Positions 10,887 through 18,570 of a stretch of DNA of 64,000 nt are shown piece after piece (positions within the stretch are counted from its first letter, which is position 1; every line of letters begins with the position of its first letter). The position numbers and the translations under genes are program-made. Source of the DNA: Xanthobacteraceae bacterium (GTDB lineage Bacteria; Pseudomonadota; Alphaproteobacteria; Rhizobiales; Xanthobacteraceae); the NCBI GenBank assembly GCA_022844205.1, contig JALHMF010000006.1, positions 69,501 to 133,500 on the forward strand. Reading direction: 5' to 3'. A model generated the notes under the pieces. It had not been told where the DNA came from and made no database searches. It saw only the letters and a program-made list of their open reading frames with translations.

Positions 10887-11347
10887 CTCCTCTACGCCTC
10901 TCACTCAAATTTCCGCCGCGCAGTCCGCGCCTCGCGGCGGACCGCAAGTCGCTGTGTTGTGCTTCGGATCGGCGAGTCCCGCGCAAACCGATGCTTGGCC
11001 CTGAGCGGGCCAGTCAGCACGGCAACCATGCTTCTGCATGCCAACCGCGCGATCCGGCGTTGTTGTATTTGGCGCCGCCGATCGCCTTTGCGCAAATTGG
11101 ACAGCAGCACTGTCCTATCGCTGGTAATATACATTTTTCCATGTGCCAGACAAGCACACGGGAACTTCTGACACGCCCTCTCTTGCCGGTTGTTTCAAGG
11201 CTGCCGCACGGCTGGGAATAAAGCGTATGGCCTCGCTCCGGATCGCGCAACGCTGTTGCGTGTAAACGCCCGTGTCCTATGTCCGCCGCAATCGGATGCG
11301 GGAGTGGGAAAAGGCGGCAAAGCCGAGTGAGAGAGAAGGGGAGCACG
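10887..11347. other. Divergent intergenic region upstream of gltB
   Basis: About 460 bp between divergently transcribed gltB and a secreted-protein gene. No gene is supported here; the small open frames lack ribosome sites and are rich in Arg and Cys. The region is more AT-rich around 11110-11150. It holds a perfect interrupted palindrome GGACAG-N5-CTGTCC at 11099-11115, which could be a regulator site for either direction. Confidence 0.4.
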
Positions 11348-12262
11348 ATGTTTCAAAACAGGATTCTGCCGGTGTCGCTGCTGGTGCTGATTCCGGTTCT
11401 GACCGCGCACTTGGCCGCATCCGGCGGGGCTTCGGCCCAGCCCTATCCCGCCTACCGCGTGTATCCGGAGCCGCCGCGCTACCAGCCGCGCATCCCGCCG
11501 CATGAAGCCGCGGCCATTGTTCGCTCGATGGGCCTCATGCCCACATCCGGGCCGCGCCTGCGTGGTCCGTTCTGGATCGTGGAGGCCGTCGGTCAGGATG
11601 GAACGCCGGTCCGCGTTTCGCTCGACGGCATGAACGGACGCGTCAACGACATCGTGCGTGTTCCGGGTCCGCGTCTGGTCCGCGTCTATCCGGGCGGCCC
11701 GCCTCCGGGCGCCGTTTATGATGCTCCCCCCGGAGCCTACGGAAATTCGCCGGACGGTCGCTACGATGCGCCTCCGCTTCGGGGCGAAAGGGGCGCCATG
11801 AACCAGCCCGGCTATTACGACGGCGGTGATGAGGACGATTACCCGATCCAGGACGACCGGAATTATCGTCCACAGGGCAATCAGAATTACTACGGCGGGC
11901 CGCGCGGATCAGTGCAGCCTGCACCCAGCGGGCCTCAGGTCATCACGCGCGGCGGCGATGTGACCAACAGCGTCCCGCAGCGTCAGGTTTCGCGGGGCGG
12001 CAGCGATCCGCTGCTTGGCGTACCACGCGAATTCCGTGGCGAGCAAAAGCCAAAGACCGAGCAGAACAAGACGGCGGCAAAGCCGGCCGAGAAAACGCCC
12101 ACGGCGGCGCCCACACCGAAGCCGCGTCCGGCGGATGCTCCCTCGGTCGCGAAAACCGAAACCGCTCCGGCAACGGCAGCGCCCCAAGCCAAGCCTGAGA
12201 CCCAGAAGCCTTCAGCGGTACCTGCCAAGCCGGGTATACCGCCGGTTCAGGGTTTCGAGTAA
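11348..12262 (+). CDS. Secreted proline-rich protein with PepSY-like segment
   Basis: 304 residues from the ATG at 11348, which has AGAAGGGGAG upstream and is followed at once by a signal peptide (FQNRILPVSLLVLIPVL...ASA). The first 100 mature residues include PHEAAAIVRSMGL and WIVEAVGQDGTPVRVSLDG, a helix-then-strands pattern like small PepSY domains. The remainder is low-complexity: tyrosine/aspartate/proline-rich in the middle and alanine/proline/lysine-rich at the end. A shorter protein with the same core lies at 13093-13509. Function unknown; it is probably periplasmic or wall-associated. The open frame extends upstream to 11279, but that start would bury the signal peptide. Confidence 0.75.
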   Translation: MFQNRILPVSLLVLIPVLTAHLAASGGASAQPYPAYRVYPEPPRYQPRIPPHEAAAIVRSMGLMPTSGPRLRGPFWIVEAVGQDGTPVRVSLDGMNGRVNDIVRVPGPRLVRVYPGGPPPGAVYDAPPGAYGNSPDGRYDAPPLRGERGAMNQPGYYDGGDEDDYPIQDDRNYRPQGNQNYYGGPRGSVQPAPSGPQVITRGGDVTNSVPQRQVSRGGSDPLLGVPREFRGEQKPKTEQNKTAAKPAEKTPTAAPTPKPRPADAPSVAKTETAPATAAPQAKPETQKPSAVPAKPGIPPVQGFE

Positions 12263-12283
12263 CCGAACGAGTTCTACGAAAAC

Positions 12284-12316
12284 AAAGGGCGCCCCTCAGG
12301 GCGCCCTCTTTCTTTC
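12284..12316 (+). terminator. Rho-independent terminator, possibly bidirectional
   Basis: A perfect 8-bp stem GGGCGCCC / GGGCGCCC with loop CTCA, AAA before and TCTTTCTTTC after. It lies between the convergent secreted-protein gene and hsp20. Confidence 0.8.
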
Positions 12317-12329
12317 GTCATCGGCCCGA

Positions 12330-12800
12330 TCAGGCGGCCTTCTGAACCTTGGCGTCGATTAGGCTCGATGCGTTGCCAGAACCGATCGGAATCTGGCGCG
12401 GCTTCTTGGCTTCCGGAATCTCGCGGACGAGATCGACGTGCAAGAGGCCGTTTTCAAGGTTGGCGCCCGTCACCTGGACATGGTCATCGAGCTGGAAGCG
12501 GCGCTCGAAGGTGCGAGCCGCGATACCCTGATAGAGTACCTCGTTGTTCTCGCTCTTTTCGATGGCCTGCTTCTCACCGCGAATAGTGAGGAAATTCTCC
12601 TTCACCTCGATATTGATTTCCTTGTCGGTGAAGCCAGCTACCGCCACCGAGATCCGGTAGGCGTTCTCGCCGGTGCGCTCGATGTTGTAGGGCGGGTAGG
12701 TCGGTGCGCCGTCCACGCCGCCGAAATTGTCGAGCAGCGAAAACAGACGGTCGAAGCCGACGGTCGAACGATAGAGGGGAGTGAGATCGTACTGTCGCAT
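12330..12800 (-). CDS. Small heat shock protein, Hsp20 family
   Basis: A 156-residue cytoplasmic holdase chaperone that binds unfolding proteins. The alpha-crystallin domain spans about residues 33-130, with the conserved VAVAGFTDKEINIEV region and the late strand GLLHVDLVREIPE. The N-terminus MRQYDLTPLYRSTVGFDRLF is typical of the IbpA-like class A proteins of rhizobia. The start is the ATG at 12800, with AGGAGG upstream; the frame runs further but the leader is RNA-regulatory. Its leader folds as a ROSE thermometer (12802-12888) behind a sigma-32-like promoter (12896-12923), so it should be induced by heat at both transcription and translation. Confidence 0.95.
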   Translation of the reverse strand: MRQYDLTPLYRSTVGFDRLFSLLDNFGGVDGAPTYPPYNIERTGENAYRISVAVAGFTDKEINIEVKENFLTIRGEKQAIEKSENNEVLYQGIAARTFERRFQLDDHVQVTGANLENGLLHVDLVREIPEAKKPRQIPIGSGNASSLIDAKVQKAA

Positions 12801-12801
12801 G

Positions 12802-12888
12802 GCATATCCTCCTGAGAAGCGACATGCAGGAACACGGCCCGCCAAAAGCCGGACCGGCGGGTGAAATGCACAGCCAGTTGGCCTGTGC
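12802..12888 (-). promoter_or_regulatory. ROSE-like RNA thermometer in the hsp20 leader
   Basis: Reading the minus strand, three hairpins fill the leader: GCACAG/CTGTGC (12888-12868), CCCGCC/GGCGGG (12861-12838), and a start-proximal one at 12827-12802. In the last, GCAUGUC(G)CU pairs with AGGAUAUGC: nine pairs with one bulged G opposite the Shine-Dalgarno. The strand contains UCGCU, matching the ROSE signature UYGCU facing AGGA. This would hide the ribosome site at low temperature and melt on heating. ROSE elements are known upstream of rhizobial hsp20 genes; the fold here was done by hand. Confidence 0.85.
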
Positions 12889-12895
12889 GGCCCCG

Positions 12896-12923
12896 ATATG
12901 GTTACTTACGAGGCGGCCGCAAG
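12896..12923 (-). promoter_or_regulatory. Sigma-32 (RpoH)-type promoter of hsp20
   Basis: On the minus strand, CTTGCGG is followed after 13 bp by AACCATAT, close to the heat-shock consensus CTTGAAA-N11-16-CCCCATNT. A transcript starting about 7 bp downstream would begin near 12889, exactly at the first hairpin of the thermometer leader. Confidence 0.72.
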
Positions 12924-13092
12924 GGGCGGGACTGAGCGGCCGGGAACCGGAGCCGGTTTCATGAACGTTCGATGAACGGCCGCTTGCGGCGGTGTTCAGG
13001 GCGCTGGCTCTAGCCCGGGTGCGGGACCGTGACCGGAGGCGAATTTATTTTGCCGTCCGGCATCAGGCGTTTGTTGGGGGCTGGAGCTGACG

Positions 13093-13509
13093 ATGTTGAA
13101 ACGGGTCATTGCGATGCTGGGGCTTGCGCTTGCGCTCGCCGGCGGCTTGCCCGTTCCGGAAGCGGACGCGCAGGATTACGGTTTCTGGAAACGCAGGCCC
13201 TTGCCCGGCATCGGTTTTTTTTCGCCCCGCGTGCCGCGCGAGTCTTTTCTCCGCCGCGGCATCCGCCCTCTGCCCAATTACTTTTTCGAGAACCGCAGCG
13301 CGATCTTCGGCCCGCGCCGGCCGCTCGGCCACAACGATCTAGCGAACTCCCTGCGGGCGCGCGGCTTCAAGGATGTGGGCGCGATCGAGCAGCGCGGTTC
13401 CACGTTCATCACCGAGGCTACCGGCCCGAGCGGCGAACGCGTCCGTCTCGTGATAAACGGGGTCACCGGCGGAATCGACGGTGTTAGGGTGATCGGCAAA
13501 GGTATCTGA
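13093..13509 (+). CDS. Small secreted protein with PepSY-like domain
   Basis: 138 residues with a clear signal peptide (LKRVIAMLGLALALAGG...ADA-QD). The mature part is basic and aromatic (FWKRRPLPGIGFF), then has NDLANSLRARGFKDV and STFITEATGPSGERVRLVING. This helix-plus-strands core aligns by eye with the core of the larger secreted protein at 11348-12262, so the two look like paralogues. No enzyme motif is visible. It ends 8 bp before the hydrolase gene, suggesting co-transcription. Function unknown; periplasmic location is inferred. Confidence 0.72.
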   Translation: MLKRVIAMLGLALALAGGLPVPEADAQDYGFWKRRPLPGIGFFSPRVPRESFLRRGIRPLPNYFFENRSAIFGPRRPLGHNDLANSLRARGFKDVGAIEQRGSTFITEATGPSGERVRLVINGVTGGIDGVRVIGKGI

Positions 13510-13517
13510 CCGTTTCC

Positions 13518-14465
13518 ATGCAGCTTCATTCCATCCCGTCCAACCCGGTGCCGGAGGGCGCCGTGTGCAGCGAGCTTGTCACGCTGGACGGCATCAAGCT
13601 GCGCCATGCGCGCTGGAATCCCGCAACGGCGCGCCGCGGCACGGTCGTGTTCCTGCAAGGCCGCGCCGATATGATCGAAAAATATTTCGAGGTGGTTGAG
13701 GAGCTGCGCCATCGCGGCTTCGCGGTCGCCACGATCGACTGGCGCGGGCAGGGCGGGTCTGAACGCAAGCTCACCGACTCCCGCAAAGGCCATATCTGGA
13801 ACTTCAACGAGTACCAGAACGATCTCGAAGTGCTGATGCGGGAGGTGGTGCTGCCCGATTGCCCGCCGCCGATCTTCGTGCTCGCGCATTCGATGGGTGC
13901 AGCGGTCCTGCTGGAAGCCGTGCGACAGGGAAAGCGCTGGTTCGACCGGGCGGTGCTCAGTGCGCCATTGATCGGGCTGACGGTGCCACGGACCGGAAGC
14001 ATGGCGCAAAATGCAACTTACTTCGCATCGATGCTCGGGCTTGGCCGCCTTTATGTGCCGGGCGGCGGACCCATGCCGCGCGCGAGCAGGCCCTTCCTCG
14101 GGAACCTGCTGACATCCGATCCGGTGCGATATGAACGAACCGCATCCATCCTCGCAGCCGCACCCGAACTGGCTGTCGGCTCGCCCACGCTCGGCTGGAT
14201 GAACGCGACTTTCGAGCTGATGGAAGAGCTGAAGAACCCCGCCTATCCGTCCGCGATCCGGCAGCCGATGCTCATCGTTGCGGCGGGTGAGGACAGGATC
14301 GTTTCGACACTCGCGACCGAGCGTTTTGCGACCCGTTTGCGTGCCGGTCATCATCTTGTCGTGGCGGGCAGCCGCCATGAATTGTTGCTGGAGCGCGATG
14401 TTTACCGGCAGCAGTTCTGGGCGGCGTTCGATGCGTTCGTGCCGGGTTCGCCACTGTATCGCTGA
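13518..14465 (+). CDS. Alpha/beta hydrolase, lysophospholipase (PldB)-like
   Basis: 315 residues of the serine aminopeptidase/monoacylglycerol-lipase-like group (Hydrolase_4). The oxyanion-loop region VVFLQGRADMIEKY is followed by DWRGQGGS, then the nucleophile elbow AHSMG with Ser125; the late acidic residue is likely in AAGEDRIV and the histidine in GSRHELLLE. No signal peptide is seen, so it is probably cytoplasmic or peripheral, although it sits directly behind a secreted-protein gene. Members hydrolyse lysophospholipids or monoacylglycerols; the substrate here is not determined. Confidence 0.85.
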   Translation: MQLHSIPSNPVPEGAVCSELVTLDGIKLRHARWNPATARRGTVVFLQGRADMIEKYFEVVEELRHRGFAVATIDWRGQGGSERKLTDSRKGHIWNFNEYQNDLEVLMREVVLPDCPPPIFVLAHSMGAAVLLEAVRQGKRWFDRAVLSAPLIGLTVPRTGSMAQNATYFASMLGLGRLYVPGGGPMPRASRPFLGNLLTSDPVRYERTASILAAAPELAVGSPTLGWMNATFELMEELKNPAYPSAIRQPMLIVAAGEDRIVSTLATERFATRLRAGHHLVVAGSRHELLLERDVYRQQFWAAFDAFVPGSPLYR

Positions 14466-14471
14466 CTTTTA

Positions 14472-14492
14472 TCCCTCCCCCTGAAAGGGGAA
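14472..14492. repeat. Short copy of the CCCTCCCCCTGAAAGGGG repeat
   Basis: A single arm of the family seen in full at 29569, 35184, 46598 and 52304. It lies between the convergent hydrolase and hisN genes and can fold as a CCCCTGAAAGGGG hairpin. Confidence 0.6.
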
Positions 14493-14502
14493 GAAACAAG
14501 GA

Positions 14503-15282
14503 CTAGCGCAGCAGCTTCATCGCCTCGGCGTGCACGCGCTTATCGCCAGCGGCAATGATGCGGCCGCCGTTGTAGGCATTTTCGCCGGTCCAGGTCGTGA
14601 TGATGCCGCCGGCACCCTCGATGATGGGAATCAGCGGAACGATGTCGAATGAATGGACGCCCGCCTCGATCACGAGATCGATGTGGCCGGCCGCGACCAT
14701 GCAATAGGAGTAGCAGTCGCCGCCATAGCGCGAGTGTTTTGCCTGCGCCTCGACCTTCTGGAATTGCTTGCGTTCGGTCTCGTCCATCAGGAGCGGGCTC
14801 GTGGTGTAAAGAATCGCGTCCTTCACCGAGGCGCAATGCCGTGCTGTGAGCTTGCGGTCGCCGGCCGGCCCGCGATACCGGGCGCTGCCACCGTCACCGG
14901 AGAACCATTCGCCGATGAACGGCTGGTGCATCATGCCGTAAACCGGTGCCCCGTCTTTCATGAGACCGATCAGGGTGCCCCATGCGGGCATTCCGGCGAT
15001 GAAGGACTTGGTCCCGTCGATCGGATCGAGCACCCACACATAGGGCGCATCCGGCTTGTCGCTGCCGAATTCCTCGCCGACGATGCCATGCGCGGGAAAG
15101 GTCTTGTTGATGAGCCGCCGCATCGCCGTCTCGGCGGCGCGATCCGCCTCGGTCACCGGATCGAACATGCCGAGCTTGCTCTTGTTCTCGACGCCGAGCG
15201 CCGAGCGGAAAAACGGCCGGATCGCATCGCCCGCCACTTTTGCAAGTTCTTCCACAAAGCCCGCGAAATCGACCGCCGTCAT
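14503..15282 (-). CDS. hisN: Histidinol-phosphatase, inositol monophosphatase family
   Basis: 259 residues of the Mg-dependent inositol-monophosphatase/SuhB fold. Metal-binding motifs are present: Glu70 in GEEFG, and DPIDGTKSF with Asp86 and Asp89; a third acidic site is in the late segment HSFDIVPLIPIIEGAGG. The IIEGAGG ending and MHQPFIGEW are typical of the HisN branch, which removes phosphate from histidinol phosphate in histidine synthesis. The ATG at 15282 has GGAGAACGG upstream; the longer open frame is arginine-rich and not protein-like. Confusion with other IMPase-family enzymes remains possible. Confidence 0.85.
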   Translation of the reverse strand: MTAVDFAGFVEELAKVAGDAIRPFFRSALGVENKSKLGMFDPVTEADRAAETAMRRLINKTFPAHGIVGEEFGSDKPDAPYVWVLDPIDGTKSFIAGMPAWGTLIGLMKDGAPVYGMMHQPFIGEWFSGDGGSARYRGPAGDRKLTARHCASVKDAILYTTSPLLMDETERKQFQKVEAQAKHSRYGGDCYSYCMVAAGHIDLVIEAGVHSFDIVPLIPIIEGAGGIITTWTGENAYNGGRIIAAGDKRVHAEAMKLLR

Positions 15283-15428
15283 TGTCCGTTCTCCGCCGCC
15301 GCCCTGTCTTAGCCGCGCCATGCAGGTGCGGCAACGCTCCCGCGCGCCGCGCGCGGTTGCCGCTGCGGAGGCGGCATGGCACTCAGCCTCAAAGCCGCGC
15401 CGCCAGAAGAGCGAGGCGAGGAGGAAGC

Positions 15429-16705
15429 ATGTCCGGGGCCGATTCCGGCGTCCGCGCGCCGGAAGTCTCCGCGAGCACGCTTGTGCTGCTGGTTGCTGCG
15501 ATGTGCGTCGTCCACATCGTGAGCCAGTTCCTCCGCAATTCGGTCGGCGTGATCGCACCCGACCTCGCGCATGATCTCGGCTTGAATGCGGTCCAGCTCG
15601 GCTTTCTGTCGAGCGTGTTTTTTCTGGGCTTTGCCGGCGCGCAAATTCCACGGGGGGTCGCGATCGACCGCTGGGGTCCGCGCCTTGCGATGACGGTCTC
15701 CATGGGCGTCACCGTGGCGGGGATTTTGATGTTTGCGGTGTCCACGACGCCTACGATGCTGACGCTCGCGCGTATTCTGACAGGGCTCGGATGCGCGAGT
15801 TTCTTCATGGGTCCGCTCACGATCTACAGCCGCTGGTTTCCGCCGGAGCGCTTCTCCACGCTCGCCGGAATCCAGCTTGGGTTTTCCGGGCTGGGCGTGC
15901 TCGCGGCCACGGCACCGCTTGCCTATTCGACCGCCGCGATCGGCTGGCGTGAAAGTTTTTACGGGGTCGCCGGAATTGCCGCGCTGATCGGTCTCTTCAC
16001 TTACATCGTCGCGCGCGATGATCCGCCGGGAAAGGAAAATCTGCACAAGCCGGAGACGTTGCGGGAGAGTTTCCGGGGCCTTGCGGAAGTCGTGAAGGTG
16101 CGTTCGTTCGTACCGGTGTTCGCCATGCAGTTCATGGGCTACGCGACGTTTCTAACGCTCTTCGGCCTGTGGGCCGGTCCCTATCTTGCGCATGTCTATG
16201 GCTACGATCTCGCCCGCCGCGGGAGGTTTTGTTCGTGCTGGCGATGATTCATCTGTTGTCGAGCGCCAGCTGGGGCCCGCTCGACCGCTTCTTCGGCGGC
16301 TACAAGCGGCCGACCCTGATCGGGGGCGGCGTCACGGTGCTATCGCTGATCTGGATCGCGGCGGTGGGCAAGCCGAGCGAAACGATGCTGGTGGTCTGGT
16401 TCCTCGTATTCGGCTTTTTCGCAAGCTGCACAGCGCTGATCACTGCCCACGGCCGCTCGCTATTCCCGCCCCGCTATGTCGGGCGGGGTCTTACCGTGAT
16501 GAATTTGAGTACGATGGCCGGCGTCTTCACGCTGCAATCGCTGACCGGAGGACTGGTCGGGCTGTTTGACGCAACGGGCGGCGTCTATCCGGTCGATGCC
16601 TATCGCGTGGTGTTTGCATTTCAGGCGCTTACCCTGTCGATCGCGCTTGCGATTTATCTGTTTGCGCACGATCCGTTGCGGGAAGCGTCGCGCCCGAAAA
16701 CGTAA
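15429..16705 (+). pseudogene. MFS transporter interrupted by a single-base frameshift
   Basis: A major facilitator superfamily carrier in two frames. The first part (15429 to about 16220) starts at an ATG behind GAGGAGGAAG and carries the N-terminal six helices with the loop motif DRWGPR. Around 16217-16226 the frame breaks: reading CGC-CGC-GGG-AGG runs to a stop at 16246, while one extra G restores GEVLFVLAM and continues as helices 7-12 to 16705. The proteins on either side join naturally (YGYDLARRG | EVLFVLAMIHLL). The lesion is in a G run, so it is either a real mutation or a sequence error. Substrate unknown. Confidence 0.8.
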
Positions 16706-16810
16706 CAGCCAAACGGAGGGCTATTCCTTAGCTATGCATAAAATGCATGGCAAAATGCCTTGGTATTCCAAAGCGTGTGTTGTGCATTTTGCAGAGCAAT
16801 ATATGTTTGT

Positions 16811-16914
16811 GCAGCGCGATAACGCGATTGGCGTTGCGTTACCGCCGCCCTCCTTTGGGCGTTTCCTCCCTAGACTTGGGCCGCTTCGTGCAAACGAAGC
16901 GGCCTCTTTCTTTT
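16811..16914 (+). ncRNA. Candidate small RNA with CCUCCC motif (suhB/MmgR-like)
   Basis: Between the MFS gene and the convergent amidohydrolase is a compact folded stretch. It has hairpin AACGC/GCGTT (16821-16835), hairpin CGCCC-TCCTTT-GGGCG (16846-16861), an open segment GTTTCCTCCCTAGACTT, and a strong terminator. Anti-Shine-Dalgarno CCUCC motifs in loops and linkers before a terminator are typical of alphaproteobacterial trans-acting sRNAs, and the linker resembles my recall of the suhB/alpha-r8 family. No convincing -35/-10 was found; the 5' end is a guess. Confidence 0.5.
16879..16914 (+). terminator. Rho-independent terminator
   Basis: Ten-bp stem GGCCGCTTCG / CGAAGCGGCC with loop TGCAAA, followed by TCTTTCTTTT. 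The U-rich side is on the plus strand, so it ends a rightward transcript rather than the amidohydrolase mRNA. Confidence 0.85.
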
Positions 16915-16936
16915 GGGTGGAGAAGGAAATTCCGGC

Positions 16937-17827
16937 TTACTCGGCCGCATCACGAATCGGCTCGATGCCGCTCGCACTCACATCGGCGAGCCGGGCGAGC
17001 ATGATTCCAAGGTCTCCCCGCAAGGCCTCAAACCGTTCCGTCTTCCGGTATTCGCGCTCGTCCATGTAGAGGGCGCGGTTCACTTCGATCTGCACCGCAT
17101 GCAGCCCGGATGCGGGATCGCCGTAATGCTCGGTGATGAAGCCCCCCGCATAGGGCTTGTTGCGGAGAACCGCATAACCGAGTTCCCGAAGGGCCGCTTC
17201 GATCACATCGGTGAAGAGCGGCGCGCAGCTCGTGCCGTAGCGGTCGCCGAGCACGATATCGGCGCGCGGACGTTCGTCGCGGCCGTTCGCGTTCGAAGGC
17301 ATGGAATGGCAATCCACCAGCACGGCGATGCCGAATTTCCGCTGCGCGTTCACGATCAGTTCGCGAAGTGCGCGATGATAAGGCTTGTAAAAATGCTCAA
17401 TGCGGCTGAGCCCCTCCTCGACCGGCATGCGGCGTTCATAGATTTCACGGGCATCCCCGACAACCCGCGCGATCGTGCCGAGCCCGCCAGCGACGCGCAG
17501 CGAACGCGTATTGGCGAAGGCGGGAAGCCGGCCCTCGAACATGCGCGGGTCAAGTTCGTAGGGCTCGCGATTGACGTCGAGGAAGGCGCGCGGGAAATGC
17601 GCCCGCATCAGCGGCACGCCACAGGCGACGGCATCGCCGAACAATTCATCGACGAACGTATCCTCGGATTTCCGCAGCGTACTGAGGTCGAGCTTGCTCT
17701 GGGCGAGGAAGGTTGCCGGATAGGAATTTCCGCTGTGCGGGGAATTGCACACCACCGGTCCCGAGAGGGCTTGGGGCTCTTTCACCTCAAAGGGGGAAGC
17801 GAACTCCTGGACGACACGCGCGCTCAT
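16937..17827 (-). CDS. N-formylglutamate amidohydrolase family protein
   Basis: 296 residues of the FGase family (zinc hydrolases related to carboxypeptidases). It has NSPHSG near residue 30 and DCHSMPS near residue 172, both likely metal or substrate sites, plus HAVQIEVNRALYMDE near the end, a hallmark of the family. HutG-type members remove formate from N-formylglutamate in histidine breakdown; others act on related formyl amino acids. No other hut gene is in the window, so histidine use is not shown. It is transcribed divergently from cpdR, a pairing I recall from other Rhizobiales. Confidence 0.88.
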   Translation of the reverse strand: MSARVVQEFASPFEVKEPQALSGPVVCNSPHSGNSYPATFLAQSKLDLSTLRKSEDTFVDELFGDAVACGVPLMRAHFPRAFLDVNREPYELDPRMFEGRLPAFANTRSLRVAGGLGTIARVVGDAREIYERRMPVEEGLSRIEHFYKPYHRALRELIVNAQRKFGIAVLVDCHSMPSNANGRDERPRADIVLGDRYGTSCAPLFTDVIEAALRELGYAVLRNKPYAGGFITEHYGDPASGLHAVQIEVNRALYMDEREYRKTERFEALRGDLGIMLARLADVSASGIEPIRDAAE

Positions 17828-17997
17828 GGGGATGAAGATGGCTCCTGATCGTCAATTTCAGCTTATATTGCTTGCGGGGGTGCCGGTAAGGAAGCCCAAA
17901 TGCCGAGTTTTCCGCCTTCACCGCGCATTTACCTGCCTTCGTGTCTATAGTGCCTCTCTGTCCGCCAAAGGTCCGAACAGCCGGGAATCCCAAGCCA

Positions 17998-18357
17998 ATG
18001 CCGAAAATCCTGCTCGCCGAAGACGACAACGATATGCGCGGCTTTCTGGTCCGCGCGCTCGCCAATGCGGGCTACGAGGTGGTGTCGTTCGACAACGGCA
18101 AATCGGCTTTCGACCGGCTGCGGGAAGAATCCTTTGAACTGCTCCTGACCGATATCGTCATGCCGGAAATGGACGGAATTGAGTTGGCGCGCCGCGCCAC
18201 CGAACTCGATCCCGATCTCAAGGTGGTGTTCATCACCGGCTTTGCGGCGGTGGCGCTGAACGCTGCGGCGCAGGCGCCGAAGGATGCAAAAATCCTTTCC
18301 AAGCCATTCCACCTTAAGGATCTCGTGAACGAGGTTGAGCGGGTGCTGGCGGCCTGA
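17998..18357 (+). CDS. cpdR: Cell-cycle response regulator CpdR
   Basis: A 119-residue single-domain receiver. The acidic pair Asp9/Asp10, the phosphoacceptor Asp52 in TDIVMPEMDG and the conserved Lys in SKPFHL are all present, with no output domain. The sequence ILLAEDDNDMRGFL and the run through ARRATELDPDLKVVFITGF match CpdR of Caulobacter and rhizobia closely. In those organisms unphosphorylated CpdR directs ClpXP to degrade cell-cycle proteins, and the CckA-ChpT relay controls it. The start is ATG 17998; the frame extends upstream without protein-like sequence. Confidence 0.93.
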   Translation: MPKILLAEDDNDMRGFLVRALANAGYEVVSFDNGKSAFDRLREESFELLLTDIVMPEMDGIELARRATELDPDLKVVFITGFAAVALNAAAQAPKDAKILSKPFHLKDLVNEVERVLAA

Positions 18358-18422
18358 TGGGCGCGCGGGGTGGCGCGCTTGCACCCCCGCAGCGCAGCCG
18401 ATAAGAGATGGCCGCCGATGGC

Positions 18423-18497
18423 GGGCGCGTAGCTCAGCGGAAGAGCACTACCTTGACATGGTAGGGGTCACAGGTTCGATCCCTGTCGCGCCCACCA
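18423..18497 (+). tRNA. tRNA-Val (anticodon GAC)
   Basis: A complete cloverleaf: acceptor GGGCGCG/CGCGCCC, D arm starting TAGCTCAGCGGAAGAGC, anticodon stem CTACC/GGTAG around TTGACAT (anticodon GAC), T arm with GGTTCGATCC, discriminator A and an encoded CCA end. It reads valine codons GUC/GUU. Confidence 0.96.
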
Positions 18498-18504
18498 CTT
18501 GCAC

Positions 18505-18553
18505 TCGTGGACGTCCGCGGGCACCCATTCCCAAAACGGAGGGACGGCCCTCC
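18505..18553 (+). promoter_or_regulatory. Guanidine-II (mini-ykkC)-like riboswitch
   Basis: Two small hairpins precede the Gdx exporter gene. The first is CGTGG-ACGT-CCGCG (18506-18519, one G-U pair). The second is GGAGGG-ACGG-CCCTCC (18538-18553), a perfect stem with the ACGR tetraloop that defines guanidine-II riboswitches; 18 bases separate them. Both loops hold the CG that forms the inter-loop kiss in known members. The first loop ends in T rather than A/G, a departure from consensus. The GAAGGAG ribosome site follows 5 bases after the second hairpin. The guanidine exporter downstream supports the call. Confidence 0.8.
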
Positions 18554-18570
18554 AACGAAGGAGAGCCCCC

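Noticed and set aside
8313-11171. A 952-codon open frame antisense to gltB
   Set aside because: It is a GC-bias shadow: rich in Arg, His and Asp, no ribosome site and no family pattern, while gltB in the other strand is unmistakable.
16730-16800. Short AAAATGCA-type repeats after the MFS gene as an attachment site
   Set aside because: Only imperfect copies a few bases long, with no integrase or tRNA nearby to support an att site.
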